Shown here piece after piece: positions 34,123 through 44,930 of a DNA stretch of 64,000 nucleotides (the first letter of the stretch is position 1; every line of letters begins with the position of its first letter). The notes beneath the pieces are model-generated. The model did not search any database. It saw nothing but the letters and a program-made list of their open reading frames with translations, and was not told where the DNA came from. A program made the position numbers and the translations under genes. Origin of the DNA: Platycnemis pennipes (lineage: Eukaryota > Arthropoda > Insecta > Odonata > Platycnemididae); assembly GCA_933228895.1 (NCBI GenBank), contig OW121848.1, positions 93,515,470-93,579,469 of the forward strand, given 5' to 3'.

Positions 34123-34995
34123 CTCATGCGTAACGCGCAGGTCAACCTTTGGCTGTCATCCACACGTCTCCAAAATTTCAAGTATAACGCGCACTCATAT
34201 ACTACACGCAGGACACCCGCAGAAGTTTGACTACTCATGAAATGCATATTCTCTGAGCCATTGAAATTCGCATTAACATATTGTAGTAGCTATTGTATTA
34301 TTTCACTTCTAGTAAAGAAAAAAATCAAATCCGAAAAATAATTAAATTATCACCATGTGTTAAACCTATACAAAGTTGTTGAAAAAGATCCAATTTCAGA
34401 GTATCAAAAACAGAATTGCAGTCAAAATGTTCTCGTTTCGAGTGTCCCAGCAGGATAAGGTTCGTATGCAACGCTGTGTCTCAGAAGCAAAGTCGTTCCT
34501 ATTCACCAACTGGTCCGATTCACACCCTTCTAACCTATAGCAGGGGGCAAGAGAAAGAGATCGTAAACAGACCGAGAATCGGAATTTAGGGAATGAATGA
34601 GGAGAGGAAACATGCTTACAGACAAGAGGGACAACTCATAATCTGCATCTGTCGTTCATTTTGTGAGGAGTTGCAGTCTGGCTGTAACGTTGTGGACAAC
34701 TGGGAAAGGTGCTGGAAGTACAGCGTTGTTCTTCTGTGACATAAAGCAGGTGAGATATTTTTAAAGATGTGTTGACCTAACTATAGTTATTTTCAATAAA
34801 CCATTGACGTCGTATTTAATGCAGTGTTACCTTCGTAATTTTTGCATATCTTAAGACATTCGAGGTGTAACTGTATTTCCGTATTTTTTTATTTCGTTGT
34901 ACGTACATAGTTAATCAACCTAATAAATGCGATATAAATAATGCTGTTATTTATCATATTTTAGTCCCACTCTTGGATAATAAGCCTGTTTAAAC

Positions 34996-36292
34996 ATACC
35001 AAAAACAAGGAATTCATACACGGCGCAGAGAAAGTTGGAAATTGTGAATTACGCCGCGATTCACGGTAATCGGCCAGCGGCCCGATTCTTCGAAGTGGGT
35101 GAATCCAGTGTTCGAGAGTGGCGGTCCCAAAGGAACTTGTTGAGTGCTCTACCTGAAGCAAAAAGGGCTCGAAGGAAACGAAAGGAGTTTTGGCCAGATC
35201 TGGAGCAAGAAATGAAGGATTGGGACTGTGCGCAAAGGATTGAAGGAATAGGTGTTTCAACTGTGTCGCTCATTTGCAAAGCACTGCAAATGGCTTGCGA
35301 GGAAAATATTGATAATTTTAAAGGCAGCAATTGCTGGTGTTATCGTTTTATGAAGCGAAATAGGTTGACAGTGCGAGCGATTACTTCTACCGGACAAAAG
35401 CTACCAGAAAATTGGCAAGTGAAAGTGGAAGAATTCAATTTGTTTGTTGGGCAGGCAAAGAATGGCGTTGAACCAAGCCAGATTTGAAACATGGATGAAT
35501 ATGAGTTTTGACATGCCGACAAAGTTTACAGTTGATGTTAAAGGCACTCAAGACATAAAAATATCCACCAATGGATCTGAAAAATGTTGCTTTACTGTTG
35601 TGCTAGCAGTGATGGCTGATGGAGAAAAGCTTCCCCCAATGGTGATATTGAAGCGAAAAACAATTCCCAAAGGGGAATTTCCGAAAGGAATTATTGTGCA
35701 TGTAAATCCAAAAGGCTGGATGAACTGCAACATGCTGAAAACATGGTTAACTGAGGTGTGGGGAAAAAGGAAGGACTCATTTTTTAATCCAAAATCGCCG
35801 CTTGTATTGGATTCAACAAGACCACACATAGCAAACGATTCCAAAGCTTTACTGAGAAAAAGTTCCAATTTTGCAGTCATTCCTGGAGGTCTAGCAAAAA
35901 AGCTGCAGCCATTGGACATCTCCGTAAACTGATCTTTTAAATCGAAAATACGGAGGTAATGGGAAAAGTGGATGGTAGATGGTTTCCATACCTATACGAA
36001 ATCTGGAAGGATGCAGCGAAATCTGCTAGAGAGATATTCTGAAATCTGTAAGTGGATTGTAGAAAGTTGGGCTGATGTAACCCGTGAATGCATATTCAAT
36101 GGTTTCAGGGTATCAGGAGTTTATTCGCGTGATATTGATGGGGTGGATGGAGGGTTATACGACTCATCATATGATGATGGCGATGTTTTGCTTCAAGAAA
36201 ATTTACCAGACTCATTGTTAAAAAACTTGGATGATTACGATATTAACTGTGAGAGTGAATCAGAAAATTTTGATGGATTTGATCGTTCATAA
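34996..36292 (+). pseudogene. pogo/Tigger-type transposase (DDE), inactivated
   Basis: The protein order is typical of the family. A helix-turn-helix DNA-binding region (RKLEIVNYAAIHGNRPAARF, SSVREWRSQRNLL) is followed by a CENP-B-like second half (FKGSNCWCYRFMKRNRL) and the DDE catalytic domain. Putative catalytic residues are Asp in NMDE (35494-35496), Asp in LVLDSTRPHI (35810-35812) and Asp in LQPLDISVN (35915-35917), about 34 residues after the second. Damage: the expected start is ATA at 34996; TGA replaces a Gly codon at 35485; there is a frameshift between about 35497 and 35515; TGA follows ISVN; and TAA interrupts KIRR.WEKWM near 35956. The C-terminus is acidic and ends at TAA 36290-36292. 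It cannot make a full transposase. Confidence 0.9.
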
Positions 36293-36299
36293 TCGGGCA

Positions 36300-36545
36300 A
36301 GGGCCTAGCCAAGTTGACACACCGGTTCCCGTCAGATCATCGAAGTTAAGCACCGAAGTTAAGTTACGTTGGACCGGGACGGAGGTTGAATGGGTGACCC
36401 CTCCATACCTCTACCACGGTGTTCTTGTCCCCTGTCTGCTGCAAGTAGCACGCAGGTTAAATATGGGTTGGCATAATGGGTCAAAAGAGGTCTAAGTGCC
36501 AGGGGGCTCCAAAAGGCTCCCACCCACCCCTCCAATTTACATTTA
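36300..36545 (+). mobile_element. 5S-rRNA-derived SINE
   Basis: The head (about 36303-36430) resembles arthropod 5S rRNA: CACACCGGTTCCCGTCAGAT, CATCGAAGTTAAGC and the C-box-like GAATGGGTGACC. The internal control region is abnormal because CGAAGTTAAG occurs twice, 14 bases apart. An unrelated body of about 115 bases follows. The insert is flanked by GTTCATAATCGGGCA (36285-36299) and GTTCGTAATCGAGCA (36546-36560), 13 of 15 identical, a target duplication typical of LINE-mediated retroposition. It sits on the stop codon of the Tigger transposase, so it is younger than that element. Not a functional 5S gene. Confidence 0.85.
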
Positions 36546-37003
36546 GTTCGTAATCGAGCAGAAATAAATTTTTTCGAAGAGTTTGTGATACCTTATTTCT
36601 TATGTGAATGTTTTGACATTCTTATCGCATTTAAAAATAAAGTAGGTCGGTAATTGTGTATACATTTGTAAACTATTAACTTTGAATATGGCCTTCGATA
36701 TGAATTAATTTTAATTCGAATGATGGTGACCTAAAATAAGATTTACATTTAATTTATGAATTGCATTGTACCTAGTATATACCAGAAAATATGAAAAAAG
36801 TTAGGCTTGGAACAAAAAGAAGGAAATTTTGATATGTTTCAGCAATATCATCATTTCACTGATATAATATTTGAATTCTTAAAGATATTTTTTATAAAGT
36901 ACCTACCTAGTAATTCTTATGCATAACTCGCACTCGTTCACTTAATGTACCTGTTACGTGCATCAAATAACTTCGAAAACCTTGCAGAAAACCTTGAATA
37001 ACG

Positions 37004-37029
37004 CGCGCGTTATACTTGAGAATTTAGGG
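37004..37029 (-). repeat. Tigger right terminal inverted repeat
   Basis: Inverted partner of 34097-34122, ending at the TA duplication 37030-37031. Confidence 0.9.
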
Positions 37030-37283
37030 TACATGGTGAATTCTTCGGTCACCAATCAGACCGACATTCAGGTTACACACTGAGGTTGGTTGATTGTAAC
37101 CGACCACATTATGATTATGCTTGTGACTTTTCAATGGATTTTATTTTTATTAGTTTAAAAAAAATATTATACTCAAATTTACAAGGAAAAGCAGGTCTTA
37201 ACTTGAACCGACGAATATGCGTTCAAGTTACTAATCAGGTTTAGGCTAGATCAGGTTTAGTTAGATCAGGTTAGGAATTATTA

Positions 37284-37487
37284 GCTGGAAGGTAGTAAGA
37301 ATCAAGTTGTATAGAGAATCTAAATGGATGGGAAAGAAAACTTTTCAAAAGTTTTGAAAAGTTTTCTTTTCCATCCATTAATTCAGATTCCGCATACTCT
37401 GAAAATGCTGGAAGGTAGTAAGAATCAAGTTGTATAGAGAATCTAAATGGATGGGAAAGAGAGTTGTATAGAGAATCTAAATGGTAA
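37284..37487. repeat. near-perfect palindrome inside a local duplication
   Basis: ATGGATGGGAAAGAAAAC at 37324 and GTTTTCTTTTCCATCCAT ending at 37378 form a hairpin of about 27 pairs with almost no loop. An imperfect outer extension goes out to about 37310 and 37401. The left arm plus its flank (GCTGGAAGGTAGTAAGAATC onward) is repeated directly at 37407, and GAGTTGTATAGAGAATC occurs a third time at about 37462. No coding content. The structure suggests replication template switching. Confidence 0.85.
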
Positions 37488-37489
37488 CT

Positions 37490-38690
37490 TTAGCTCTGGG
37501 TAGCTTTCTTGAAACTGACAGTTTTAGTGGACTGGCGAAGTTTCTTGGACTCCTTGGCTGGAGAGGTTTTTCGGCGATAGGCTCGCTAATCAGGAACCGC
37601 TTAAGCGAGCACTTGGTTTCAAAATAGAGGGGAATATGTTTGCGTTGCTCCAGATTTCTCGACGCGTCTTACGGGGCAAGGAACTCGTTGGGATTGCTTT
37701 GGAAGAAGTGGCGATTTTAGAAGAGATTGCAGCCACAATGAAAGGAGTGTCTTTGGGACACTCGATAAAAAGATCTAAGATAATCCTCCTTGATTTGCTG
37801 ACGCCTTTGTCCATTCATTAAACCCTTCGAGAAATCTACTGTCGCTGAACCCAATCGTTAGTGTCGTTTAATATGATTGTAAGATTTAAATTTACATAGG
37901 AAGCAACTACATGTGTCAAAACTCCCTATTTTTATGCTGTAAAATTTTGTATTTCATTGGCATTTTAGATGGAAATTATATTTTCCAAGTATTTTCTTAG
38001 TTTGGAAACATATCAATAACTTTATTCGTGAGCATTTCTACCCACGTTAAATGAGCATTCGCGAGTAGTGAAGCTCTATTTCGAAGGTTTACTCCAAAAT
38101 TCTTCTATATCTTAGTCTATGTCTCTCTGCGATTGAGTGAAGAATAACACTGTGTTGTAAAATAATGATTAATGAGTCCTATACTTTAAACTGGAGATGC
38201 AGTAATGTTCTTTATCTGTCAAGTTACGAAGATTCCGATCCCAAAATGAATAGTAATTGGCTGGTCAGCTGCATATTGGCATTAGCTACCTATTACAGTA
38301 ATTGCGGGACACATGTAATAAAATACTCCACTGCTGGCACCAAAGTATTTAAAGGCCCTGACTTTGTTTTTGTCCACTAATTCTCTATTTTGTAGCATAA
38401 CCTTAATTTTATCATTTGTACCATTGTTTTCTTCATAAACACCTACAATTATTAAAAAAATTATCAGTTGAAATCATTGTAGATTGAGTTATTTTTTCAT
38501 CATTTTTGGAGTTTGGTTTAAAGAATTCAAATATTTTCAGCTAGCTCTTGGCAAAATGTCGAAAGAACTGGCTAGGACTTTATTTGGCATCTGTATTCAT
38601 AAATATCTCACGGTTGATATAAGTAGTAGATGTAGTTTTTCGGGGAGGCAATCGACAGAAAAGATAATTCGCGCCATTTAGCCGGACATG
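37490..38690. other. unassigned stretch
   Basis: No supportable gene or repeat. Two antisense frames at 37590-37821 overlap completely and have no recognised domain. Confidence 0.3.
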
Positions 38691-38694
38691 GGAA

Positions 38695-38905
38695 GGAATT
38701 TTTAAAAGAACAGAGAAAGGGTGCAGTGAAATCCGGCGTTGGCTTTAGGTGATAAGCTACTCTTAACGTAAGGTCAAAAGGAATCCAAGGTTTAACTTCC
38801 CTTCCGACGGACGGAGGACTGAATTCGATGTGCTCTTCAGTCATTGCTCCAGGTATTCAAAACCATGTCCTCGTAGGAAGACAGTAATCTATCCACCACG
38901 ACAAC
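38695..38905 (-). mobile_element. SINE-A copy
   Basis: The minus strand has a degraded head, then a core with TTCAGTCCTCCGTCCGTCGG, AAGGGAAGTTAAACCTTGG, TTACGTTAAGAGTAGC and the start of the 3' section (CCAACGCCGGATTTC). The far 3' end is replaced. Just upstream on the plus strand begins a different tRNA-headed SINE. Confidence 0.65.
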
Positions 38906-38914
38906 CCAATTGTC

Positions 38915-39097
38915 GGCCCCGGTGGCGGCGTGGTTAAGTCCTCGCCTGCTAACCCGAGGGTCGCGGGTTCGAGTCCCGCTTGAGTGGGTTTTTTCCCCAC
39001 TTAGGACATGGTTGTGTGTGCTCGTCCGTTGTTACATGTTAAATACCCCGATGTAAAGGCCACATGTGCTGTTTTCGGCGGTAGTGGAAAAAAAAAT
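38915..39097 (+). mobile_element. tRNA(Ser)-like SINE with A-tail
   Basis: The head GGTGGCGGCGTGGTTAAG (A box), CTGCTAA at the anticodon-loop position and GCGGGTTCGAGTCCCGC (T arm and B box) closely resembles a serine tRNA. It lacks a closing acceptor stem and runs on into about 110 bases of body ending in nine A residues at 39088-39096. Head conservation and the A-tail suggest a young insertion. Confidence 0.75.
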
Positions 39098-39099
39098 TC

Positions 39100-39560
39100 C
39101 CAGGTAGTACAAATCGTACGCAATGGTGTGTATCATTAACTCTTGGCAATGCAGTAATGTAACTTAGTAAAAACAGTTTTAGTGATAGAAGCAAAGATAT
39201 CTTGACATTTCAACAACCTAAATGGTACTTCTTGCTCACAGTATCTTAAAATAGTATTCCATCATTTACCTCCCTTATCGTCGCCTCACATCATTGCCAT
39301 ATGCTTTGATTCTAGGGTTGATGGGCAGTAAAGTGTTTTAATCTGTCTAATCTGTTATTGGCCGTTCAGCAACAAATTGATGAGATAAAAGAACATTCAC
39401 GAAGAAGATAAAAAGCGCAGCGTACTTTTTTTCCATGTAGGGACGTGTAACGATATTCTCCCATCATGAGTTTGAAACTCAATGAAGCAGAAGGAGATCG
39501 AATGGCATCAAATGTAAGGAAGTATATCAAATCAGTCGTTCGTTCTTGCTTGGTGCATTA
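39100..39560. other. unassigned stretch
   Basis: Nothing recognised. Confidence 0.3.
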
Positions 39561-39564
39561 AAGT

Positions 39565-39735
39565 TGTAGCACTCTTATGTTCTGAGCGCTCCAATGGCTG
39601 AGACATCGCATAGTTCAACAAAATATCCTAATCCTAGGAGAAGCATGGCAATCATGCCTCGGGCGGAATTCGAACCCGTGTCCGTTGGTGTGCCAGGCTA
39701 GCGCATTAGCGACCCGGCTGCGGCAGCCAGCAGTA
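39565..39735 (-). mobile_element. tRNA-derived SINE (family B)
   Basis: The minus strand contains CTGCCGCAGCCGGGTCGCTA (A-box region) and CACGGGTTCGAATTCCGCCC (B box), then body sequence with CCTAGGATTAGGATA. The head boxes and the tail word are shared with the copy at 6.3 kb. Confidence 0.65.
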
Positions 39736-39739
39736 TCGG

Positions 39740-40630
39740 ACATCTGGAAAAATAATTAGGGTACATCGTAAAGTAATGGGTGACCTCAGCATAATATGAA
39801 ATTGTACAGCACTTTTTGATATATGAATGAAATATTCTTGTGCTTCTTAATTCGTAAAATAGTTGATCTTACGATTCGTGGAGAAAAGGGTGATGGTGCA
39901 GTTTCCAAATATTTTCGGAATCTCTGTCTATTCTTACATCTGTGTCGTTCGGTCGGATACTACTCCCTTTAAAAGAACGAAATGAAATGCAGCGTTAAAA
40001 ATCCAACTCATCGTTCCTGCATCTCGGGAAAAACTGGTTTCACAATAATCTATCATCTGAAACGGACAAATCTCGGAGGAATTATCTAAGCGTGAAGTCA
40101 CGAATCTACGTGAAGAATCGAGGCAAAGGTATTGCACCAATTCGATTTAGCGCTGTCAAAAACTTTTAATTCACTTTCACTCGGAATAAGAGGCTGTGAT
40201 CGGATTATGGCAAAGCGAAAGTCGAATAGAGTTACCTGCGGCATACTTAACCTGAGTACACGTGGACTTATGGTTTCATTCTTTTTGGAAAAATACAGCG
40301 TTTTGCAAAGAAATGTCTTCTTTCTGGGACTTAATTAAGACCCTACCCGAAATGAAAAAAACTTTTATTATCACCGTTTGTATTATCGCATAAATTAAAT
40401 CAGAAACAGGAGATGTTGCTTATATCGCAGTATATACATATATTAGAGGAGTACAACCGATTTTTGCCTTTAAGGCATTCTCAGGTACACTGCATTATGA
40501 GCGTATATTGTTGATATCGGCTTTGTATGTTGGCTCTGGCTTGGAAAATTGGGGAGTTCAATAGGTAGTACTTTATGCTGTGGAATACCGCCAATGACCT
40601 CTATTCATCAATTAATTGATAAAATTTCTC
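39740..40630. other. unassigned stretch
   Basis: No supportable gene or repeat. Confidence 0.3.
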
Positions 40631-40634
40631 GAAT

Positions 40635-40925
40635 CGTGTTACATATGTCTCTCTCTCTGCTTGTTGTATCTCTTGTTTATTTCTGCTCTTATACTCATTC
40701 CTAATCTTTCTCTTTTCCATCCTCCCTGTGGATTCCATGTAAATATTTATTGTGATAATTTCTCGTTTGACATACGTTTCGCTTCACCGTACCACAGTAG
40801 CTGCTTTGTTATAACATCATCGACTATTATATGTGAACCTCCTATTAAATTTCTTGTTCTGCCATTCGTGATTCTTTCTCTCCTTGACCTCCCTGCAGCA
40901 TGTCCACAGTGATCCATTTCTGCGG
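40635..40925 (-). mobile_element. LINE 3' end (third RTE-like subfamily)
   Basis: One minus-strand frame reads AEMDHCGHAAGRSRRERITN, IIVDDVITKQLLWYGEAKRM and SNEKLSQ, stop, then FTWNPQGGWKRERLGMSI. This matches a common arthropod LINE C-terminus (EMDF.RRAAGKSRRERIRNE, I.DDI..KQL.WYGHV.RM...RLPK...WTPQGRRKRGRP) with only one in-frame stop. It differs from the WSVALYGAETW and WGCPNQTVWKN subfamilies in this window. 5'-truncated and inactive. Confidence 0.7.
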
Positions 40926-40929
40926 CATA

Positions 40930-42915
40930 TTTTTTCCTGAATCACTCACATCCCTCTACCGTATGTAATAATGCTTTTTATAATTGTGTTATACGCGTAT
41001 TCTTTTTTATTGGAGACTTAAGTGCGACTGGTTTGGGATTAAATTATTGATGACTTCGCCCTTGGATAGGCTTCGGTATGCGAAGGATAAAAGGGGCGCA
41101 AGGCTTCTATCGCTTTATTTCCTATGAGCAATACTTACCAGCATTTGACCTTGGAATGAGTGGAGACTGAAAAGAATTTTTTGTGCTTTTGCTGGTGTTA
41201 GCTGCTATGAACCCGGATGTAAGAGTATCGGTCTCTGGCTGTTCGAAGTTCATTCATGTATGAATTTAGTAGATCAGTGTTTTCAGATAATTTTCTTCCT
41301 ACAAGACAGGGCCAAAAATTCGGCTTTCACTTTCTCCTTATTGCTGCTGCTGTCCCTCATGTTTCTTTAATTCACACTCCGTCATTTTAAATACTTTGTT
41401 TGAGTATATATTCACATTTATTACTTAGTTAAGTATCCAATGTTAGGAGTGCTATCAGACGCTTTTTATCCCGCGAGAAATGTGCTGTCACGAAATGATC
41501 GAGTCATATATATCGAGCTTAATGATGCCATTTATTTATGTTGCTCACTGCGATATAGCGCTTGAATGACCTTTTGGGGGTCTGATACCAGAAGAACTTT
41601 GACCAATTCGGCAGTATGAAAAAAAAGAATTTACTTAGAGGCCTTTAAAAGTTAGCCATAAGATGCCATAAAAATCTTTGCTACTACTTATTCCCTACCC
41701 GTAAGACAGACATTTTCAAACCTTTCGACTAATATTGAGTGACAGAGTAAATTGAGAATTCGGGCCTGATTTCTCTGAAGTTTTTATTTGAATATTTCAA
41801 ACAGTTTGATTAGAGTTAGGGCATAATGCGGTTTACAATTATTTATGTTGGTGGGCTAATCTTTTCCGTTTGGTTTGACCAATAAAACTGTCAGTCTATT
41901 GAAATATTTCGAAGTGAAGAATATAGTTCGTTTCGTCTTCTTGGTTCGATTGGTTGCGTGGCGAGGAATAACCTTGCATTCTACAACCCATATGAAAGAA
42001 ACAACTTTAGCTTTTAAAGAGAGGCTTATTTTCCTTCTTGAAGGGGAAAGGAATCCCGCTCGAGTCATTAACACGATATAGACTCCCGCGAGCATTTCTT
42101 GAAAATCTTTTGCGAAGGACACCTCAATATGCGAAGAGAATTCGTTTTTCAACCCAGACAGAAAGGTGTGAGCGAGAGATGCAACGTTTCACGTTTCTTC
42201 GAAGTTAAAGACGGATGTTAAGAAGGGGGAAGCGCTAATGATACCCTCCTCCTTAGTGAATTGTGTAAAAGTATGTATTATTACAACTCATTTTATCATT
42301 AGGATATCCAAATTATATAATAAAGATGAATTCAAATCAATTTTTTCTAGGGAAGAGTGCATGTCATACGCGTGGTCGTCGTATAGGTTAGCATTTATAG
42401 AGTGGAAAAGTCGCGTATTTACGTGAGGGAGGCCGTCATGAGATTAATACTCTGCTCGATTCTACTTTACTCACTGACATTCGCTCAGTATTTCAGGAGC
42501 AGGAAAAAATGGGAATGGCTAATTCTTTTAGAGAGGAATCAGACCTATTTGCAAATTTATTTATTTCTCTTCCATTGAACTACCGAAATTTTGGGCGTTA
42601 ACAGTACAGTGGTATCTACAAATGGAAGGGCTTAGGTATTTCTCCATATTTTCTTTCTGCATGTAAGTTTTTGTCGATCAACGTGACTTACTCATGGTGC
42701 GGATTCAAATTGTTTCCGCCGTGCTTCACGGTTCTCTATGATTTTCATTATTTTTTAATGATATCGTGTTGCTGTATATTTCCTTTCTTCCGGGTCTTTA
42801 CTGGCTTTGCCCTGGGTTTTCCGCGTAATCCCCGGACTTCGCGTTTGGCAGTAGAAGTCATTTATTTGAATATGTGTTAAAGTCATCATATCTAGGCGTT
42901 CGTTTTCATGAATGG
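40930..42915. other. unassigned stretch
   Basis: Mostly AT-rich, with no gene, RNA or repeat that I can support. The 98-codon antisense frame at 41856-42152 is opposed by a sense frame and has no domain. Confidence 0.3.
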
Positions 42916-42919
42916 CGTC

Positions 42920-43190
42920 AGTGTCGAGGCTATAATGAATACTGACTTACCATCCCGAAGTCTCGGGTTCTTATTCCTGGAGAGGCAGAGAGTTTTCAGT
43001 AGCACTTCATATGCAGTGCTCCATCAGTCGAACGAGTGGTTAAACTGTAAAGCCCATGACGCCTTTAGTTGTGAGTCGGCTGAGGCTGATTCAGGTGTCT
43101 CTCCGCCTCCCTTCCTTCCCTCCAAACGGAATCCTATCTATGCCTCATTGCCCACCTTTCTTTACTGGCGCAAATGACGTAAGCTATCGG
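42920..43190 (+). mobile_element. SINE-A copy, full-length layout
   Basis: Head (CTTACCATCCCGAAGTCTCG, GGTTCTTATTCCTGGAGAGG), a core worn to CAGTCGAACGAGTGGTTAAA, then CATGACGCCTTTAG, GGCTGAGGCTGATTCAGGTG and a 3' end with GGCGCAAATGACGTAAGCTA, TCGGTCCTCCC. All modules are present but the core is more mutated than in the next copy at 43.5 kb. Confidence 0.65.
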
Positions 43191-43547
43191 TCCTCCCTAT
43201 AAATAGCGATAACTTTCATTCTGTCTGCTGCTATGGGTGTAGTAAGAATTTTTCTATCGACAATGATTTCGAAATCCTTAATTCCTTCAGCACTGTAACG
43301 CACTGAGTTTCGTCTCGTTGAAAGGGAGCTGGACCATGTCGAAACTTTCTGCATAATGGATGTAGGAGTCACAATGGCACCTCCATTTGGGTGGCCCATC
43401 AACATTCGCCCACTCCTCTTCCTCGGTTGATCCCTGGCTACGCCCAGGGTGTTAGCGAAGGAATCCAACACCTAGTTTACTTTCCCGTCAGCAACCTTGA
43501 ATCTTAACTCCGCGGAGCAGATCTCCGAAGGAATACAGCGGCGTTCT

Positions 43548-43862
43548 ATTTGGTGCGGTGTGGGGCCTCACATCCCTAGTATCCCAGGTTCGTATCGCAG
43601 CAAAAGGCAAAGATTTTTCATCAGCATACCAGTCCCTACTGAAGTGCTGTGTGGAGAGGATATATGTTCAGTACTCCGTTCGTCAGATGGGACGTTAAAC
43701 GTGCAACCATTGGCGCCATTCTTTAAGGACAGACTGATGCTTACGCCGGGTTTCCCTCCCCTCATTCCCCATTTCTTAAGATCCGCACCCATTTGCCCAC
43801 CTATTCTAAGTTGCGTAAATAACCTTAGCTGTCGGTCGCATCTCCCGAACAACTACTTCTGC
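43548..43862 (+). mobile_element. SINE-A copy, full length
   Basis: A second copy follows in the same orientation after about 350 unassigned bases. It has the head CTAGTATCCCAGGTTCGTAT, the linker CATACCAGTCCCTACTGAAG, the core CAGTACTCCGTTCGTCAGAT and GGGACGTTAAACG, the 3' section CTTACGCCGGGTTTCCC, and the end TAAATAACCTTAGCTGTCGG, AACAACTACTTC. Together with 13.2 kb it is one of the best templates for a family consensus. Confidence 0.8.
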
Positions 43863-43904
43863 GAAGATGTCCAAAGGAGAGTGGACGACAGAGTGGCACT
43901 CTGA

Positions 43905-44135
43905 AAAGTTAAAAAAAAAAGACGGGACAACTTAATCGGTCATATATTGAGACGTGATTGCCTGATGAAGGCAATCGTCGAGTGAGAAATGAATGGGAAG
44001 AATCGCAACGGGAGACATCGTGTGAGATACAAGGAGCAAGTAGATGAGGACGTGAAAAAAAAGAATTATGATAATATAAAGAGGTCAGATGATGAGAGGA
44101 TCGAGTGGAGAGCTGCGTCAAACCAAGGATTGTTG
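43905..44135 (+). mobile_element. RTE-like LINE 3' end
   Basis: Reads RRDNLIGHILRRDCLMKAIV, then NGKNRNGRHRVRYKEQV, DEDVKKKNYDNIKR and ERIEWRAASNQGL. This is the terminal part of the WSVALYGAETW subfamily, ending with the IEWRAA.NQ signature and a GATGATGATGA microsatellite-like tail at about 44142. An internal stop follows KAIVE. It borders the GC-rich island. Confidence 0.75.
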
Positions 44136-44199
44136 ATCTCTGACGATGATGATGAATACGGGGTGCTTCGGTACCGGCGAAAACATATTTCTTTCGTCA

Positions 44200-44930
44200 A
44201 ATATTTCCCGGGGGAAGAAGCGCACGCGTAATCGCTCGTTCATGCCCGTAGCTTCGCGGCGATCTACTCGCGGTTGCTCTCTCTCTCTCTCTCCGTTCTT
44301 CGCATCGCTCCGCGGTGGGTGCAAATCGCCGCGGAAAGTGGGTCGGTGGAACGTTCCCGAAAGAGAGGAGGAAAACCTCATCTGTGTACCCTCCGGGTCT
44401 CTTTAAGGGCCCCGCGTCGAAAATGAAACATTCTTATCATTTTTCCCTCCCCCACGCAAACTCTCACACTGCGGCGGATCGTATCTGAAACTAGAAGGAA
44501 AAGACGAATTGTTCGTTTGCCCTCGCGGCGGCGCGCCGATTACGGGGACCGGAGGAATGTGAAAGCGAGCGAAGGCCTTGGCTGGGTGAGCTATGGGAGG
44601 AGGCTCGCTTGGATTGCCGGCGCCGCCGCAGCGGCACGGAGGCTGGGCCTTATGGGCTTCTCGCGTCCGGGGTGGACCGGGACGGGCGGCAGTGACGGGG
44701 TGGGAGGGATTTGCGGGCTCGGTTTGCGTGGTGGTGAGAAGCGGGGAAGGGTTGAGGGAACGAAGGAATTGGATGATGACTGGGCGTGCCGCGGCAGTCC
44801 GACCCGACTCCGTGCCTTGGCTGAATACCTTCCAGGGGGCAATCCTAGCCGCGGGAAGGAGGGATCGCCTCTGGCCCTCCCGTTCGCCAGCCTGCAGAGA
44901 CGAGTTTAAAATATCGCCGCGGTTTTTTTC
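44200..44930. other. GC-rich island with (CT)n; possible promoter region
   Basis: The region is rich in CG steps (GGCGGCGCGCCGATTACGGG, GCCGGCGCCGCCGCAGCGGC) and has a CT repeat at about 44277-44301. Frames up to 180 codons on either strand are Pro/Gly/Arg/Ser-rich compositional artefacts. I see no domain or start context. It could be a promoter or non-coding first exon of a neighbouring gene outside the window. Confidence 0.4.

Larger units (their letters stand above)
34097..37029 (+). mobile_element. complete pogo/Tigger DNA transposon (non-autonomous now)
   Basis: The element begins CCCTAAATTCCCAAGTATAA and ends with the inverted counterpart (TTATACTTGAGAATTTAGGG). It is flanked by TA on both sides (34095-34096 and 37030-37031), the target duplication of Tc1/mariner-superfamily elements. 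The transposase-like pseudogene at 34996-36292 belongs to the pogo/Tigger branch. A near-copy of the subterminal sequence AAGTATAACGCGCACTCAT occurs at 34109 and again at about 34180, suggesting repeated transposase-binding sites. Length is about 2.9 kb, of which about 260 bp is a later 5S-SINE insertion. It abuts a Jockey-like remnant on the left. Confidence 0.9.

Noticed and set aside
36303..36430. Possible functional 5S rRNA gene
   Set aside because: Internal tandem duplication, poor 3' half, no T-run terminator directly after it, and flanking target duplication that includes the extra body.
38915..38990. Possible genuine tRNA-Ser gene
   Set aside because: The head boxes are excellent, but there is no paired acceptor stem or normal 3' end, and the sequence continues into a SINE body with an A-tail.
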